64,000 nucleotides of DNA, from NCBI GenBank assembly GCA_004431415.1, contig QPMI01000479.1:62001-126000 (forward strand), read 5' to 3'. The stretch is from Cyanophora paradoxa (lineage: Eukaryota; Glaucocystophyceae; Cyanophorales; Cyanophoraceae). The notes below the pieces were generated by a model that saw only the letters and a program-made list of their open reading frames with translations, had not been told where the DNA came from and made no database searches. Position 1 is the first letter of the stretch; every line of letters starts with the position of its first letter. The translations under genes were made by a program, and so were the position numbers. This document shows, in pieces, positions 48,001-57,312 of the stretch.

Positions 48001-50405
48001 CCCGCGTCGGTGCGGTCTTTTACATCTACCTGATCGTGATCGTGAACCTAGGTGTACATGTGTCCCGCGCGCGAATTCGATCCCGCGGCCGATCGATCCC
48101 GCGAAATCAAACTATAGCTAAACGCGGTCGGCCGCGTCCTGTCGGCCCGGCCTCGAATGCAGTGGAGAAGGAGCTGGACAAGTACCGCCAGAAGGCGTAC
48201 ATCAGCACCAACCCCCGCGAGCGCGAGGCGGTCCGCTCTCTCGATCTCCAGATCTAAATTTGATTTCGATGACCCTAGATTTGATCTAGATCTAGATCTA
48301 GATCTGAATTAATATTTGCGGATTCGAATTATAGCTGGAGGTTGAAAGCACCCACGATTGATCACGGATTCAATGTATATGTACCTCCTGCAGGCGTGCC
48401 TAGCTATAGATCCAAGATACCTCCCGCTCCCTAGATCAAGATTTAATTCGATCTGGATCTAATTCGCCTCGGGCAGGCGTGCCGGGCGGTGGCGGTGATC
48501 CAGGAGCACATGGCGGGGGGCCGGGCCTTCCCCGCCCTCCGCGTCGCCCTCCCCCACGAGCAGGTGCCCGCGCGCGCTTCAAAAGCTTAAGATAGGTCAA
48601 TGGGTAAAAAGATAGGTCGAAGTCAAAGATAGGCGCGGTGCCCCTTCGCGCCCAGGCCTTGAGGTCGAAACTTAAAGACAGGAGGCCTGGGCCGTTGTCC
48701 CGAGCCCCCGGCCCCGCCCCTCCTGAAGCCCTCCCCCACGAGCAGCTGGCGGTGGCCGTCGACGCCGGGCGCCCCCGCAACAGGTCAGCCTCCCGATCGG
48801 GCAGCAGCTTGCTCGACTCGTCGAGCCCGAGCGCGCCTAGTTGTCTACTTTAAGCTTGCCCCTGCAGGGGTGGGTAGCCTATAGCTAAAGCCTCATGATT
48901 GATATCATATAAGGCGGAAGCTTAAGGGCCCGGGGCGCTGCTCGAGCTCGCTCGACTCGTCGAGCGCTCTACCCGACCCTCTAACCTCGCCCGGCGCGCC
49001 CGGCCCGGCCCGCGTGCGCGCGCAACAGCGACGACCTCATCGTCGACACCGCCGCCTACTTCGCCGCCGTGCGCAACGAGCCACTCCGCCGACACGCGCG
49101 CATCTGGTCTGGTCTAGAGAGCGCACGGCGGCGATTCCCCCGGCCCTCCCATGGCCCTCCCTCCCCACCCTCGCCTCCCCCGATATCGATTCCCCCCGCT
49201 CACCTACTTTAAATTAAATCCCTCGAGCTCGCTTCGCTCCTACACCGCCGCCTGCTTTGAATTTGCCGCCGTGCGCTATAGCTCGCGACTGGCTTCACTT
49301 GCGATCGGAATCATAAAACCTAGCTATAGCGCGCGGAGCTTAAGAATTTATAAATCACGCATATCTGACAGGCATTCGAATTCAGATCGCGGCGTCGCCG
49401 GGGCACGTTCTTCTTGTTACATTCGACAAGGTGCGGCCGTGCGAGGGGGCCGGGGGGGCGCCGGCGGGCTGACCATGAGCGCTACCTATTTCTCTGGACA
49501 CGTTATAATTAACCGGGGCCAATCACCCGAATTTCGCATGGGATGTTCAACTGATCATGAGCGGGGGGGCGGTCTAGCTATATATAGATGCGGGCGATCT
49601 AGATCTGAGCGCTAGCTTCCCTCTAGATCTAGCCATGGACCAGGTAGTCGACTGCAGCTGGCCATGGTCGACGTCTCGCGATATATAACACCGATCGGAG
49701 GCTCATGATCATGACCGGCGGCTTTGATTTTCGAATTCGCCGCAGGGGATGTTCAACCGGGCGGCGGCGGCCGGCCTCCGCGCCGCCCCCGAGCTGCGGA
49801 GGGCGATGGCCGACCTCGGCGCCGTGCGCACTTAAGCTTCGAATTCGAATTCGAATTCGATCTCGGAAATTAAATTGCAATCGATCTAGATGCATGATCA
49901 TGAACTATAATTAGCTTCTATATTATTCGATTATCATGGCATGCGCACTGCGATTTAGCTGCTGCCTGTACTCGGAAATTAAATTGCAATCGATCTATAT
50001 GCATGATCATGAACTATAATTAGCTTCTATATATATAATTCGATTTTAAACTGCAAATTGCATTCGATCGTATATTCATAGCAAGCATGCAATAGCTCAT
50101 AAATTACGCGCTGCGATTTAGCTGCTGCCTGCGCGCGCTCCGATTCGCCATCGACGTCGACGCAAATTGCGATGCTTAATCAACCTATATGCATTAATAA
50201 GCTTCGATTTCATAAGATATTAATATTAATATTGCGAATTGCAATCGATGACATAAGCGTCAATTAATCAATATATATATATATACGTACGCGTGTACTC
50301 CCTACTCCCTGCGCTAACGCCTGCGCGATTCCGCCGACATCGATGCAGGTGGTCGACCGGTGGTCGATGGCGACGGAGGATCGTCGCGGGATGCTCCTCC
50401 CGTAG
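45018..50405 (+). CDS. Coiled-coil protein with C-terminal PIN nuclease-like domain
   Basis: Start MSGPGSSRDQ (ATG 45018), stop TAG 50403-50405. Long coiled coil at 45180-46060 (LKDQIKSLEGSLQREQRWAD to AELEIARAAMALREE). Then a pentapeptide repeat (MSRAS FSRAS VSRAS FSRAS) near 46329-46400, an Arg/Ser-rich middle, and a second coil (EWREELDRLFALELEDRTRA). Small exons then build a PIN domain: YRYYYDMRGMINRPNEA (47618), GTIYVLLDTNVYLHEEK (47742), VREWERLLRYAARGVLLIVP (47941), VEKELDKYRQKAYIST (48162), ACRAVAVIQEHM (48478), SDDLIVDTAAYFAA (49027), with final exons at 49749 and 50349. PIN domains are Mg-dependent RNases; acidic residues of DTN, E and DD...D are visible. An apparent +1 shift at about 45925-45945 separates two coiled-coil frames and may be a sequencing error or a real lesion. 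Confidence 0.7.
49862..50034. repeat. Direct repeat in the last intron of the PIN gene
   Basis: About 64 bp starting CTCGGAAATTAAATTGCAAT and including TGCATGATCATGAACTATAA occur at 49862-49925 and 49971-50034. GCGATTTAGCTGCTGCCTG, next to the repeat, also occurs twice (about 49950 and 50112). The copies are nearly identical. Confidence 0.8.
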
Positions 50406-50639
50406 CTATATTATATAAAGGGCGCAATTGAGGTTGCATTGCCTTCTAGGTTCCCTAAACATGAGCCCAGGAGAACCTGAAATGCGAAACCCGAATTTGA
50501 ATTCATGCATCGAATGAAGCATATATATATACGCATTGCGCATGCCGCTGCAATTCGCAAGTACGGCGAGATCCTGCTAAAGATCAATTAGTATTGTGAG
50601 GACTCCCGCATCCCCCCCCCCCCCCCCCCCCCCCCCCCC

Positions 50640-51210
50640 CGCCTTCCGAGAACCTGGCCCGTGCAGCCGCCTCAGATCTAGATTCTAGATCTAGATTGTC
50701 GCGGCACCCGGATTCCGTCGGAAGCACGTCCTCGTCGCGCCACAGGTACATCTTGATGATGTCCGACACACTCCTAGAGTCTGGCGCGCAATTTAATCCC
50801 AGCACGCATCCTGGCGTCCCGCTGTTGTTCGCGCGCGCTCGCGATCGGAATCAGCTTCTCAGGTGATCGGTCGGAAGGGCACGTCACGTATACGTAGAAC
50901 ATTGGTATGTGTGCCGTGGTACCCCGGTGTGCCAATGTGATGTCCACTTTTAATTTGCAAAAACAAAAAAGGAATCAGCTTCTCAGGGTCGCGGGCGATA
51001 ATGCACAGGATCGAGATTAAGATATCGATGCAGACCTGAGTAGCCGAGATGCCATCCCGGAGAAGCTCCTCGAGCGTCGGCCAGTCCGGATCCCGGAGCC
51101 GCAAGAAACTTCTCCTGCAGGCCGTTACTAATTATAAGTTATCTCCGAGTCGAGGTGCAGAATGAAGTAGCTAGACCATTTCTCGAAGCCGCCAGGGCAG
51201 GACATCTAGA
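50640..51210 (-). CDS. Possible minus-strand gene or fragment
   Basis: Minus-strand stretches read like protein between splice-like borders: MSCPGGFEKWSSYFILHLDS from about 51206, EKFLRLRDPDWPTLEELLRD then GISATQ near 51035-51115 (acceptor CTGCAG, donor GTCTGC), and SVSDIIKMYLWRDEDVLPTE near 50715-50775. The A-tailed insertion at 50864-50970 interrupts the region. No family recognised, and the borders are not secure. It may be a decayed gene. Confidence 0.25.
50847..50987. mobile_element. Small SINE-like or retro-insertion with 17-bp target-site duplication
   Basis: GGAATCAGCTTCTCAGG occurs at 50847-50863 and 50971-50987. Between them are 107 bp that end in AAAAACAAAAAA directly before the second copy. 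An A-rich 3' end next to a direct repeat of this length is the standard mark of target-primed reverse transcription. The body contains ACATTGG and CCAATGT arms around GTGCCGTGGTACCCCGG, so it can fold. Removing the insert and one repeat copy makes the flank continuous. Confidence 0.65.
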
Positions 51211-51439
51211 TCTTGAGGTCCGCTGAGGCTATAGCTAGAGGTGTCGATCGCGCGATATCGATCGCGTGCGCGATATCGATCGCGAGCTCTTATGTATATA
51301 ATTAATTATAAGCTTCCGGAACAGAAGCTTCAGCGCTGAGGTATACGTACGTGCGCTTCGCCGAGGCGAACAGAAGATCGCGCCCTGCTGCAAGTTAAAA
51401 TTATAATTACCCGTATTATGGGCCGTATACGCGTAGCCG

Positions 51440-51500
51440 GCGCACTGCGGCACTGCCGCACTGGCCCAGTGGCGGCAGTGCGGCACTGCGGCACTGCGGA
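51440..51500. repeat. Nonamer repeats with dyad symmetry
   Basis: Repeated CGGCACTGC units in both orientations, with a central CCGCACTGGCCCAGTGGCGG near-palindrome. Lies about 80 bp left of the element boundary. Function unknown. Confidence 0.6.
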
Positions 51501-51580
51501 TCGAAGGGGGTAGGGGTAGGGGGTGGCCCGCCCGGCCCCAATTGCAAAAGCGAAACTGACGTATAAACGGACCAGAAGAG

Positions 51581-51675
51581 ACACATATTGAAAAACGAAT
51601 TTAAATCCCTCGTTCATCTCGATCGCTTCGCGATCTCGATTCACTCTGGATTTAAATTCGTTTTTCAATATGTGT
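51581..51675. repeat. Palindrome at left end of unit 1
   Basis: A perfect 28-bp inverted repeat: arms at 51581-51608 (begins ACACATATTGAAAAACG) and 51648-51675. The 39-nt centre contains a smaller stem, GATCGC-TTC-GCGATC. It marks the exact switch from host-like to element sequence, and its copy marks the unit junction. Confidence 0.9.
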
Positions 51676-51996
51676 TAATTTAACTACTAAAATACATATT
51701 TATCGATTAATTTCTTTAACTTTTTATGCAAACTTTGTATAAATTAATGCAAACTTTGTATTAAAAATGATAAACGCGTTTAATTTAATGCATATTCACG
51801 ATTGATTCGATCGATATTATATCGATATATTATGTTCTTTGTCGATTACATATATAACTTCGATTGATTAACATTAAACTACTTAAAGAACGATATAATC
51901 GCGATTAATTCGCATAAATTCGCATAAATTCGCATAAACTCGATATATCTCTCTGGTATTGAAGTAGACCACCGCCCATTCTGTATCGAAAAACGC

Positions 51997-52270
51997 AAAA
52001 AGTGTCACAGAGTTGCATCATGTCCAATTAAACAATCGATGGAATTGCGGATTTACATTTTTGCACCGAAAAAGTGTCACAGAGTTGCATTATGTCCAAT
52101 TAAACAATTGAAGAGATTGCGCGATTTTCTATTGGAATATATCGGAACTGCATCACGTCCAATTAAACAATCGATGAGATTGCGGATTTACATTTTTGCA
52201 CCGAAAAAGTGTCACAGAGTTGCATGGTCTCCAATTGATCAATCGATTAGATTGCAGATGTTCTATAAAA
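51997..52270. repeat. About four tandem 70-80-bp repeats, unit 1
   Basis: Each repeat contains AAAAAGTGTCACAGAGTTGC and/or GTCCAATTAAACAATCGAT, followed by GCGGATTTACATTTTTGCAC in most. Plus-strand ORFs here are by-products of the repeats. The same array is at 58778-59051, with base differences. Confidence 0.8.
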
Positions 52271-52368
52271 CAGAATAAATGAAATCAAGTGTGACAGATA
52301 GTATTCAAATGATATTCAGTAAGATATATTTCTGTTTTTGAGAAGAGTAGTAAGGGGGGCAGAATGTC

Positions 52369-52805
52369 TGTGACGCCTGTGACGGCTGTGACGCCTGTTT
52401 TCAGAAGTCTGTCATTTTTGAAAATTTTAAAAAGTTTGAAAGTAGGCGTCACAGGCGTCACAGGCGTCACACTCAATTAATTTAGGTGTCACAGCGAAAT
52501 TGCAGACCATTTCCAGTAAGACAACTTCGCATTTTCGGAAAGGTGGATTAATGGATAGTGTTTTGTAGGTGTCAGAGGTGTCACAAGACGGATTTCAGTA
52601 AGACAAGAATATATTTTTGAATATCTCAGTAAGAGAAAGAGATTCCATTTTTAATTGGGTGTGACGCCTGTGACGGCTGTGACGGCTGTTTTAAGAAGTC
52701 TGTCATTTTTGAAAATTTTAAAAAGTTTGAAAGTAGGCGTCACAGGCGTCACAGGCGTCACAGTCAATTAAAGAGGCGTCACAGTCAATTAAATAGGTGT
52801 CACAC
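52369..52805. repeat. Two GTGACGCC iteron hairpins and CAGTAAGA repeats, unit 1
   Basis: Left arms TGTGACGCCTGTGACGG at 52369 and 52660 face right arms AGGCGTCACAGGCGTCAC at 52443 and 52735, with a common loop containing TCTGTCATTTTTGAAAATTT. Further single GGCGTCAC/GGTGTCAC copies follow to 52805. CAGTAAGA recurs five times between 52317 and 52835. The arrangement suggests protein-binding iterons, such as a replication origin or packaging site, but no function is shown. Confidence 0.75.
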
Positions 52806-52863
52806 CCGATTATCTGACCATTTTCAGTAAGACCATCTGAAATTCTGAATTTCTCAGTGTCAA

Positions 52864-53265
52864 CTAACTCGGAAATCGCAATACTCTATGTTTCTCCGAT
52901 TTCTCCAACCCTGAAAACACACCTGTTATTCTCTCATCTATCTCATGAGATACTCTCGTGGTTTTCCTCTCTGCTTCTAATCCACAACTGAATATATCAA
53001 TCGCCAACATACCTTCATTTGAGTAACAATGAGCAGTGCAATGGCTCTCATCCAGCAGAAGAACCATTGCAAAACCAGGAGGAGAAATACCACCATCGAA
53101 AATCTCGCAATGCTTGTGAACTACTCGAATACCTTGCTCTTGAATAATAGTTTGCAAGAACTGCATTAACCACCTGGTTGTTGTCTCCAAGTCCTCCATT
53201 CCTACTGCTAATTGGGTTCTGAATTTGTAATCCAGCATCACATGGAAACCTCGATGAGTATTCAT
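52864..53265 (-). CDS. speD-like: Bacterial-type S-adenosylmethionine decarboxylase (SpeD-like), unit 1
   Basis: 133 residues, the size of the small prokaryotic proenzyme rather than the much longer eukaryotic form. The core reads GFAMVLLLDESHCTAHCYSN then EGMLAIDIFSCG. In SpeD the proenzyme cuts itself at Glu-Ser, turning Ser into the pyruvoyl cofactor. Here that pair is Glu73-Ser74, and the catalytic His79 (+5) and Cys94 (+20) keep the spacing of the Thermotoga enzyme (Ser63, His68, Cys83). Decarboxylated SAM feeds spermidine synthesis; related enzymes can act on arginine or ornithine, so substrate is not certain. It is the last gene of the minus-strand cluster, 186 bp after the zinc-ribbon gene. 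Confidence 0.8.
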   Translation of the reverse strand: MNTHRGFHVMLDYKFRTQLAVGMEDLETTTRWLMQFLQTIIQEQGIRVVHKHCEIFDGGISPPGFAMVLLLDESHCTAHCYSNEGMLAIDIFSCGLEAERKTTRVSHEIDERITGVFSGLEKSEKHRVLRFPS

Positions 53266-53451
53266 TTATGAATAATTTAGAAAAATTAAAAACGCGAATG
53301 GTAGAATGCGAACCATCTTAGCAAGAGTGCTACCTTATGAGTTGGTGGATATCATTCTGCTGCACTACCACAAGACCTGTCCCAGCTGCTTTGACACATG
53401 CATAATCACAAAGGGAAAATGGGGAAAGATTCTCATTTCTCTCTCAAAGAT

Positions 53452-53724
53452 CTAATCGAAATATAATACTACTGGTTTATCATCTATCACGATTCCTGAT
53501 GTCGTCTTTTTTCTATATGCATGAGAGGATTTCTTGTTGCATTCTCTGCATCCACTTCCCCTTACATGATTAAATGGGTAGGTTTGCAGGATCTTGTTGC
53601 ATTTAAGGCATCTAACAGAGACCTTCTCTTGTGCTTTCTTATAGACTGTCTCACTATAATCGAATTTAGCATCACCATGAACCATCATTGCAGATTCTAT
53701 GAATTTCTTTGTTTTATCATCCAT
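53452..53724 (-). CDS. Small zinc-ribbon protein, unit 1
   Basis: 90 residues. KFIESAMMVHGDAKFDYSET followed by VRCLKCNK, then FNHVRGSGCRECNKK. This matches the short module (HGxKxDY ... CxxC ... NHxxGxGCxxC) common in phage and giant-virus proteins, often tied to homing-type nucleases. Cys39, Cys42, Cys59 and Cys62 can bind one zinc. No nuclease domain is attached. A TATATATATA run lies just upstream (53733-53743) and differs by one TA in unit 2. Confidence 0.7.
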   Translation of the reverse strand: MDDKTKKFIESAMMVHGDAKFDYSETVYKKAQEKVSVRCLKCNKILQTYPFNHVRGSGCRECNKKSSHAYRKKTTSGIVIDDKPVVLYFD

Positions 53725-53753
53725 CCCTCTCTCTATATATATACCTGAGATTT

Positions 53754-54583
53754 CTATGGAGCAGTATCCTGTCCGAAAATGGGGAAGTAGCGATTTGTGC
53801 CGTAATATTCTGCATATGTATTCTGTTTTGCAATAGCATCGGTTCTCTCAGCATAGAGAATGCATTTGTAGATACCAAACCTGGTGGCTCTCACCAAGAA
53901 CTGGTAATCTTCAAGACCGAAATTCACTCCATGATAAGCAATTCCGAAATTGTCATATGGCGTGATCACAACTGCAATATTTGGGGTTCCACCCTCTACT
54001 TGACAGACAGCATAAACATCTGGTGGGATATCGACAACCACCTTGTAGTGGTCACCAATCTCAACAAGAGAATCAACTACTGATGTCTGCTCATTCACAA
54101 CAATTGGGAAGATCTTGATAATATATGGTGCATTCATACTGGGGACATAGGTGCGAATTCTGGTGTTGGGATCAATGGGATTGGGTTGATCATTTACGAA
54201 AAGAGGCGCACCAACAGCTCCACCAATCCGAAGACCATCACCAATATATGCTCCCCCGTTTTGCAGTTAATAGCTCCCGACCGAGATTCAAAAGAATAAG
54301 TAGAAAGAGGATCACCATAACTGTCTGGGTCTCCATAGTGGGCAGAAAAGTTTGCATTTGTGACAAGGAGTTTCGTTGTCTTAACTATACCATTATTTTT
54401 ATCACACCTGAGTTCTTGCAATCTCAGTTTGTGGGTGGAACCAAATGTATTCATTGTGGGTTGCACTTCTGTGGATTGGAGACCTTCTACATCATCAAAG
54501 GTAGCATGCTGCAAAACGTGATTTGCAGGTGCTGCTAATGAGAGTTGGGGTGTAATAATTCGTTCTGGTATTGGGGCAGCCAT
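53754..54583 (-). pseudogene. Structural-like protein, frameshifted copy in unit 1
   Basis: Same gene as the intact 276-residue ORF at 60533-61363, but broken near 54244-54249, where a C run has five bases against six in unit 2. The frames are 54194-54583 and 53754-54137. The N-terminal part (STEVQPTMNTFG, RLQELRCDKNNGIVKTTKLL) is homologous to the neighbouring 291-residue protein. Could be a sequencing error in a homopolymer. Confidence 0.75.
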
Positions 54584-54584
54584 T

Positions 54585-55460
54585 TTACATTAAAGTGATA
54601 TATAATTTATGGGTTGGGTCATCAATCACATCTGGTTCCTGGTAAAACCCTGTTGTGAAGATATCTGCAACGTTTACCCCTCGAAGTGCCGAAACAGCTG
54701 CTATATCTGTCCTCAGTCCCATAATCATAGTATTGTAAACTCCAACCTCAGTTACAAACAAATCATAGGTAAATGTCAAATTGTTATAAACACAATATCC
54801 TCGACCGAAATGGTTTGATGCTTGAACAAAGAATAGGTAATTATGACCTGTTTGATTGTTGTTTGCTCTGCACATAGATAGCATTGCTGTGGGAAGCGGA
54901 ATATTTCTTCTTACTCGATCAGTTCCTGTTATAATAACCAATTCCGAATTTTCAAGAGTGACAGAGGAAGCAACATAGAAATGTAGAAAAGGTTGCTGTG
55001 CAACTGGTGTATAGAAACGTATTCGTTGGGGATTCTCTACATTTTGTTCAAGAGTATCTGGGACATCATTATACGAAATGGAGGATGAGAGTTGACCTGA
55101 CACTCTGCAACCTCCCCCAATAAATGCTCCTCCTGATCTCACAGTAACAGCAGCAGTATTCTTATCGAAATCAAGGGCTTTTAAATCTACACTGTATGCA
55201 TCAGGACCTCCATTTGTCGGTTGAAAGAAGTTAGCATTTGTTACAAGTAGTCGTGTGGTTTTAACTACACCCGAATTCTTATCGGCTCGGAGTTCTTTTA
55301 CACGAATCATCGAGTTTTTATCAAAGGAGTTACCATTAGAATTGGGTCTCTCTGTGGATTCTAAACCGCGAACTTCATCATTAACTTCATGTTGTCGAAA
55401 GTGCATAGCTGGCGATCCAAGCGAATAAATGGGCAGTTGAACTCGATTGTATTCACCCAT
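54585..55460 (-). CDS. Structural-like protein, paralogue A, unit 1
   Basis: 291 residues starting MGEYNRVQLPIYSLGSPAMH, with RVKELRADKNSGVVKTTRLL and LVTNANFFQP. That signature recurs in the next gene, so the two are tandem paralogues. The C-terminal half is rich in beta-type hydrophobic residues (YLFFVQASNHFGRGYCVYNN). It begins 50 bp after the tail-fibre stop and ends one base before the next start, an operon-like arrangement. Likely a virion or fibre-associated protein by position; no family is recognised. Confidence 0.65.
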   Translation of the reverse strand: MGEYNRVQLPIYSLGSPAMHFRQHEVNDEVRGLESTERPNSNGNSFDKNSMIRVKELRADKNSGVVKTTRLLVTNANFFQPTNGGPDAYSVDLKALDFDKNTAAVTVRSGGAFIGGGCRVSGQLSSSISYNDVPDTLEQNVENPQRIRFYTPVAQQPFLHFYVASSVTLENSELVIITGTDRVRRNIPLPTAMLSMCRANNNQTGHNYLFFVQASNHFGRGYCVYNNLTFTYDLFVTEVGVYNTMIMGLRTDIAAVSALRGVNVADIFTTGFYQEPDVIDDPTHKLYITLM

Positions 55461-55509
55461 TGCTTCTTTTACTAAGAAGGATAGAAAAATAAAGGAGAAT
55501 CTAAGTTAA

Positions 55510-57312
55510 TTATGGTATTCCATATGCTGTCCAATGGATTGTGCAAGTGATACTACGACTTTCAGATAGAGTAGGGGATGCTATGAATGTCACATAAATT
55601 GTTGTATATGTAGATGTGGAGTTTGAGATTCCAATTCTAAAATCTACATCCCCGGGGTTTGTTGCAGGAGTTCCTTGAAGAGTGGCATTTACAACAGGTG
55701 TTTGTGTGTAAAAAGCAGGATTCCAATTTAAAACATATGCATGCTGTGTTCTCTGACCCGCGCTTATCACACCACTTGTAGCTTCGTATTTTCCTGATTT
55801 GAAACGTCTTTCTATATCAGACCAAGTTGGAAGTTGGCTAATTGTATTGGTGGTTCCCGAATTCATTGCATAAAATGCTCTTGCATAAGCATTTCCGCGA
55901 CAGAGTAGGGTTTTATCATAGAAGTTTGCTGAATTGTGGAAGAACCAAGTTTCCTCATTTGTAGGCGATGCAGGGGCTACTATTTGACCTGATCCTACAT
56001 ACATAGTATTATTTGCAGTGATTGTATTGGCTGTGAATGGGTCTAAACTTGGGAGATCTGTGATTTCTGATTTAGTATGAGTATGGGCGAAATCTGTAAT
56101 ATTTGCCTTTGTGTGAGTATGGGCAAAGTCGGTGATATCTGATTTAGTGTGAGAGTGAGGTCCGACAGTTGTAGAAGCTGTTGGTTTCCCATAAATGTTA
56201 TCCCAATGCAAGAAGCCGCTATGTGAGGATACAGTGGGGTTCTTGCTCCAACCTACAAGACCCACAAGGTAAATCCTTCCTATTCGCCCTTGAACACCCA
56301 CTTTACTCAGCCCTTCACAATTCACTCCGACATATTGCCTATACTCTACACTTGGGTCACTACCAGGAGAATAAGCATTTACTCTCGAAAGTGTATAAGA
56401 ATTCGTTGATGGATAAACTCCCACAACATCGAAGTATCTGCTATTATATTGACACACATAGAAGATATAGCATGTTTTCATTCCCGCAGGGACAGTCCAT
56501 AACATCTTGTAGCCACTACAATCTTCATCACCAGAAGCCCATGTGTTTGCTCCTGAGTAAGGAGATATAAATGTGAAAAATCTCCAATCGCCTGTGCGAT
56601 CTGTTGAAAGACCATTTGTGGCATCAAAGTTGATGGGGGATGTGTATGTTGGTTTATTTATCAGATCATCGTAATTTCCTGTCGTTGCAACAGTTGCAAG
56701 ATTAGGTCTATCTGTGATATTTGACCAAGCATGAGTATGGGTTGCAGGAGGGAATGTTAAAGGTTTATCTGTGATATTGTTCCATGCATGACTGTGAGTT
56801 TGAAGTGCAACACCCAATTCGGTTTCATCTATATAATTTTTGCTTTGCAGGTAATCGTCTGTGACCACACCTGAAAGGGTCTCGTTGTGCAGGTTTTTAG
56901 CCGCCATTCTCTGATTGGCTTCAATAGCCCCACCTGATAGCGTTTTAATCCAAGCGATCTCAGCTTTACTGTAATTATCAGTTGGTTGCCCAACAAGTGG
57001 AATATAATTGAGTTTATCCCGAGTGAAAACTATCTTAGGTCTTGATCCATCCAAGCTGCTTACATCTGTCACATTCACATGGACAGCTGCTGAGAAGTCT
57101 TGATAACCCGCAGGATTGGAGGGAACACCGAACCCATCCTTTGGAATATCGTTTTTGTAATAGCTTGTCACATAGATATTCGGGAAAGTGTCACCCGGGT
57201 TAACATACGCCATATCTTGCACTCGGAATTGAGGCAAGCTTCGGACAAATAGAGGTCCTGTCATTGCACTGCCCGCATCAGCCCCTTTGAGGTGAACATA
57301 ATGCTCATTCAA
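55510..57312 (-). CDS. Tail-fibre-like protein with HxH repeats, unit 1
   Basis: 600 residues, intact. Contains repeated His-x-His segments typical of trimeric phage-like fibres: THSHAWNNITDKP, THTHAWSNITDRP, PHSHTKSDITDFAHTHTKAN and THTKSEITDLP. In phage fibres HxH pairs bind metal along the trimer axis. The last roughly 75 residues (FYTQTPVVNATLQGTPA to CTIHWTAYGIP) resemble an H-type lectin fold (aromatic F, PxV, final W-A-G), which binds sugars; this is tentative. Its ATG overlaps the TGA of the preceding ORF as ATGA. Probably a host-recognition fibre. Confidence 0.75.
   Translation of the reverse strand: MNEHYVHLKGADAGSAMTGPLFVRSLPQFRVQDMAYVNPGDTFPNIYVTSYYKNDIPKDGFGVPSNPAGYQDFSAAVHVNVTDVSSLDGSRPKIVFTRDKLNYIPLVGQPTDNYSKAEIAWIKTLSGGAIEANQRMAAKNLHNETLSGVVTDDYLQSKNYIDETELGVALQTHSHAWNNITDKPLTFPPATHTHAWSNITDRPNLATVATTGNYDDLINKPTYTSPINFDATNGLSTDRTGDWRFFTFISPYSGANTWASGDEDCSGYKMLWTVPAGMKTCYIFYVCQYNSRYFDVVGVYPSTNSYTLSRVNAYSPGSDPSVEYRQYVGVNCEGLSKVGVQGRIGRIYLVGLVGWSKNPTVSSHSGFLHWDNIYGKPTASTTVGPHSHTKSDITDFAHTHTKANITDFAHTHTKSEITDLPSLDPFTANTITANNTMYVGSGQIVAPASPTNEETWFFHNSANFYDKTLLCRGNAYARAFYAMNSGTTNTISQLPTWSDIERRFKSGKYEATSGVISAGQRTQHAYVLNWNPAFYTQTPVVNATLQGTPATNPGDVDFRIGISNSTSTYTTIYVTFIASPTLSESRSITCTIHWTAYGIP

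Larger units (their letters stand above)
50406..51580. other. Transition zone between host genes and the AT-rich element
   Basis: About 1.2 kb with mixed composition: a run of about 31 C at 50611-50641, a possible minus-strand gene, an A-tailed insertion, palindromes of CGATATCGATCGCG near 51250-51285, and 9-bp repeats near 51440-51500. Ends abruptly at the palindrome that starts the repeat unit. Confidence 0.5.

Noticed and set aside
52039-52476. ORFs across the tandem repeats and iteron hairpins (plus 52039-52278, minus 52285-52476, and the unit 2 equivalents).
   Set aside because: They follow the repeat period, occur on both strands, and have no start context or domain. They are by-products of repeated DNA.
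51440-52805. Possible CRISPR array from regularly spaced repeats.
   Set aside because: Repeats are palindromic iterons and 70-80-bp tandem units without unique spacers of constant length, and no cas gene is present.
53709-54083. Plus-strand ORFs opposite the structural-like genes (53709-54083, 56181-56570 and copies).
   Set aside because: They are antisense to better-supported minus-strand proteins conserved between the two units.
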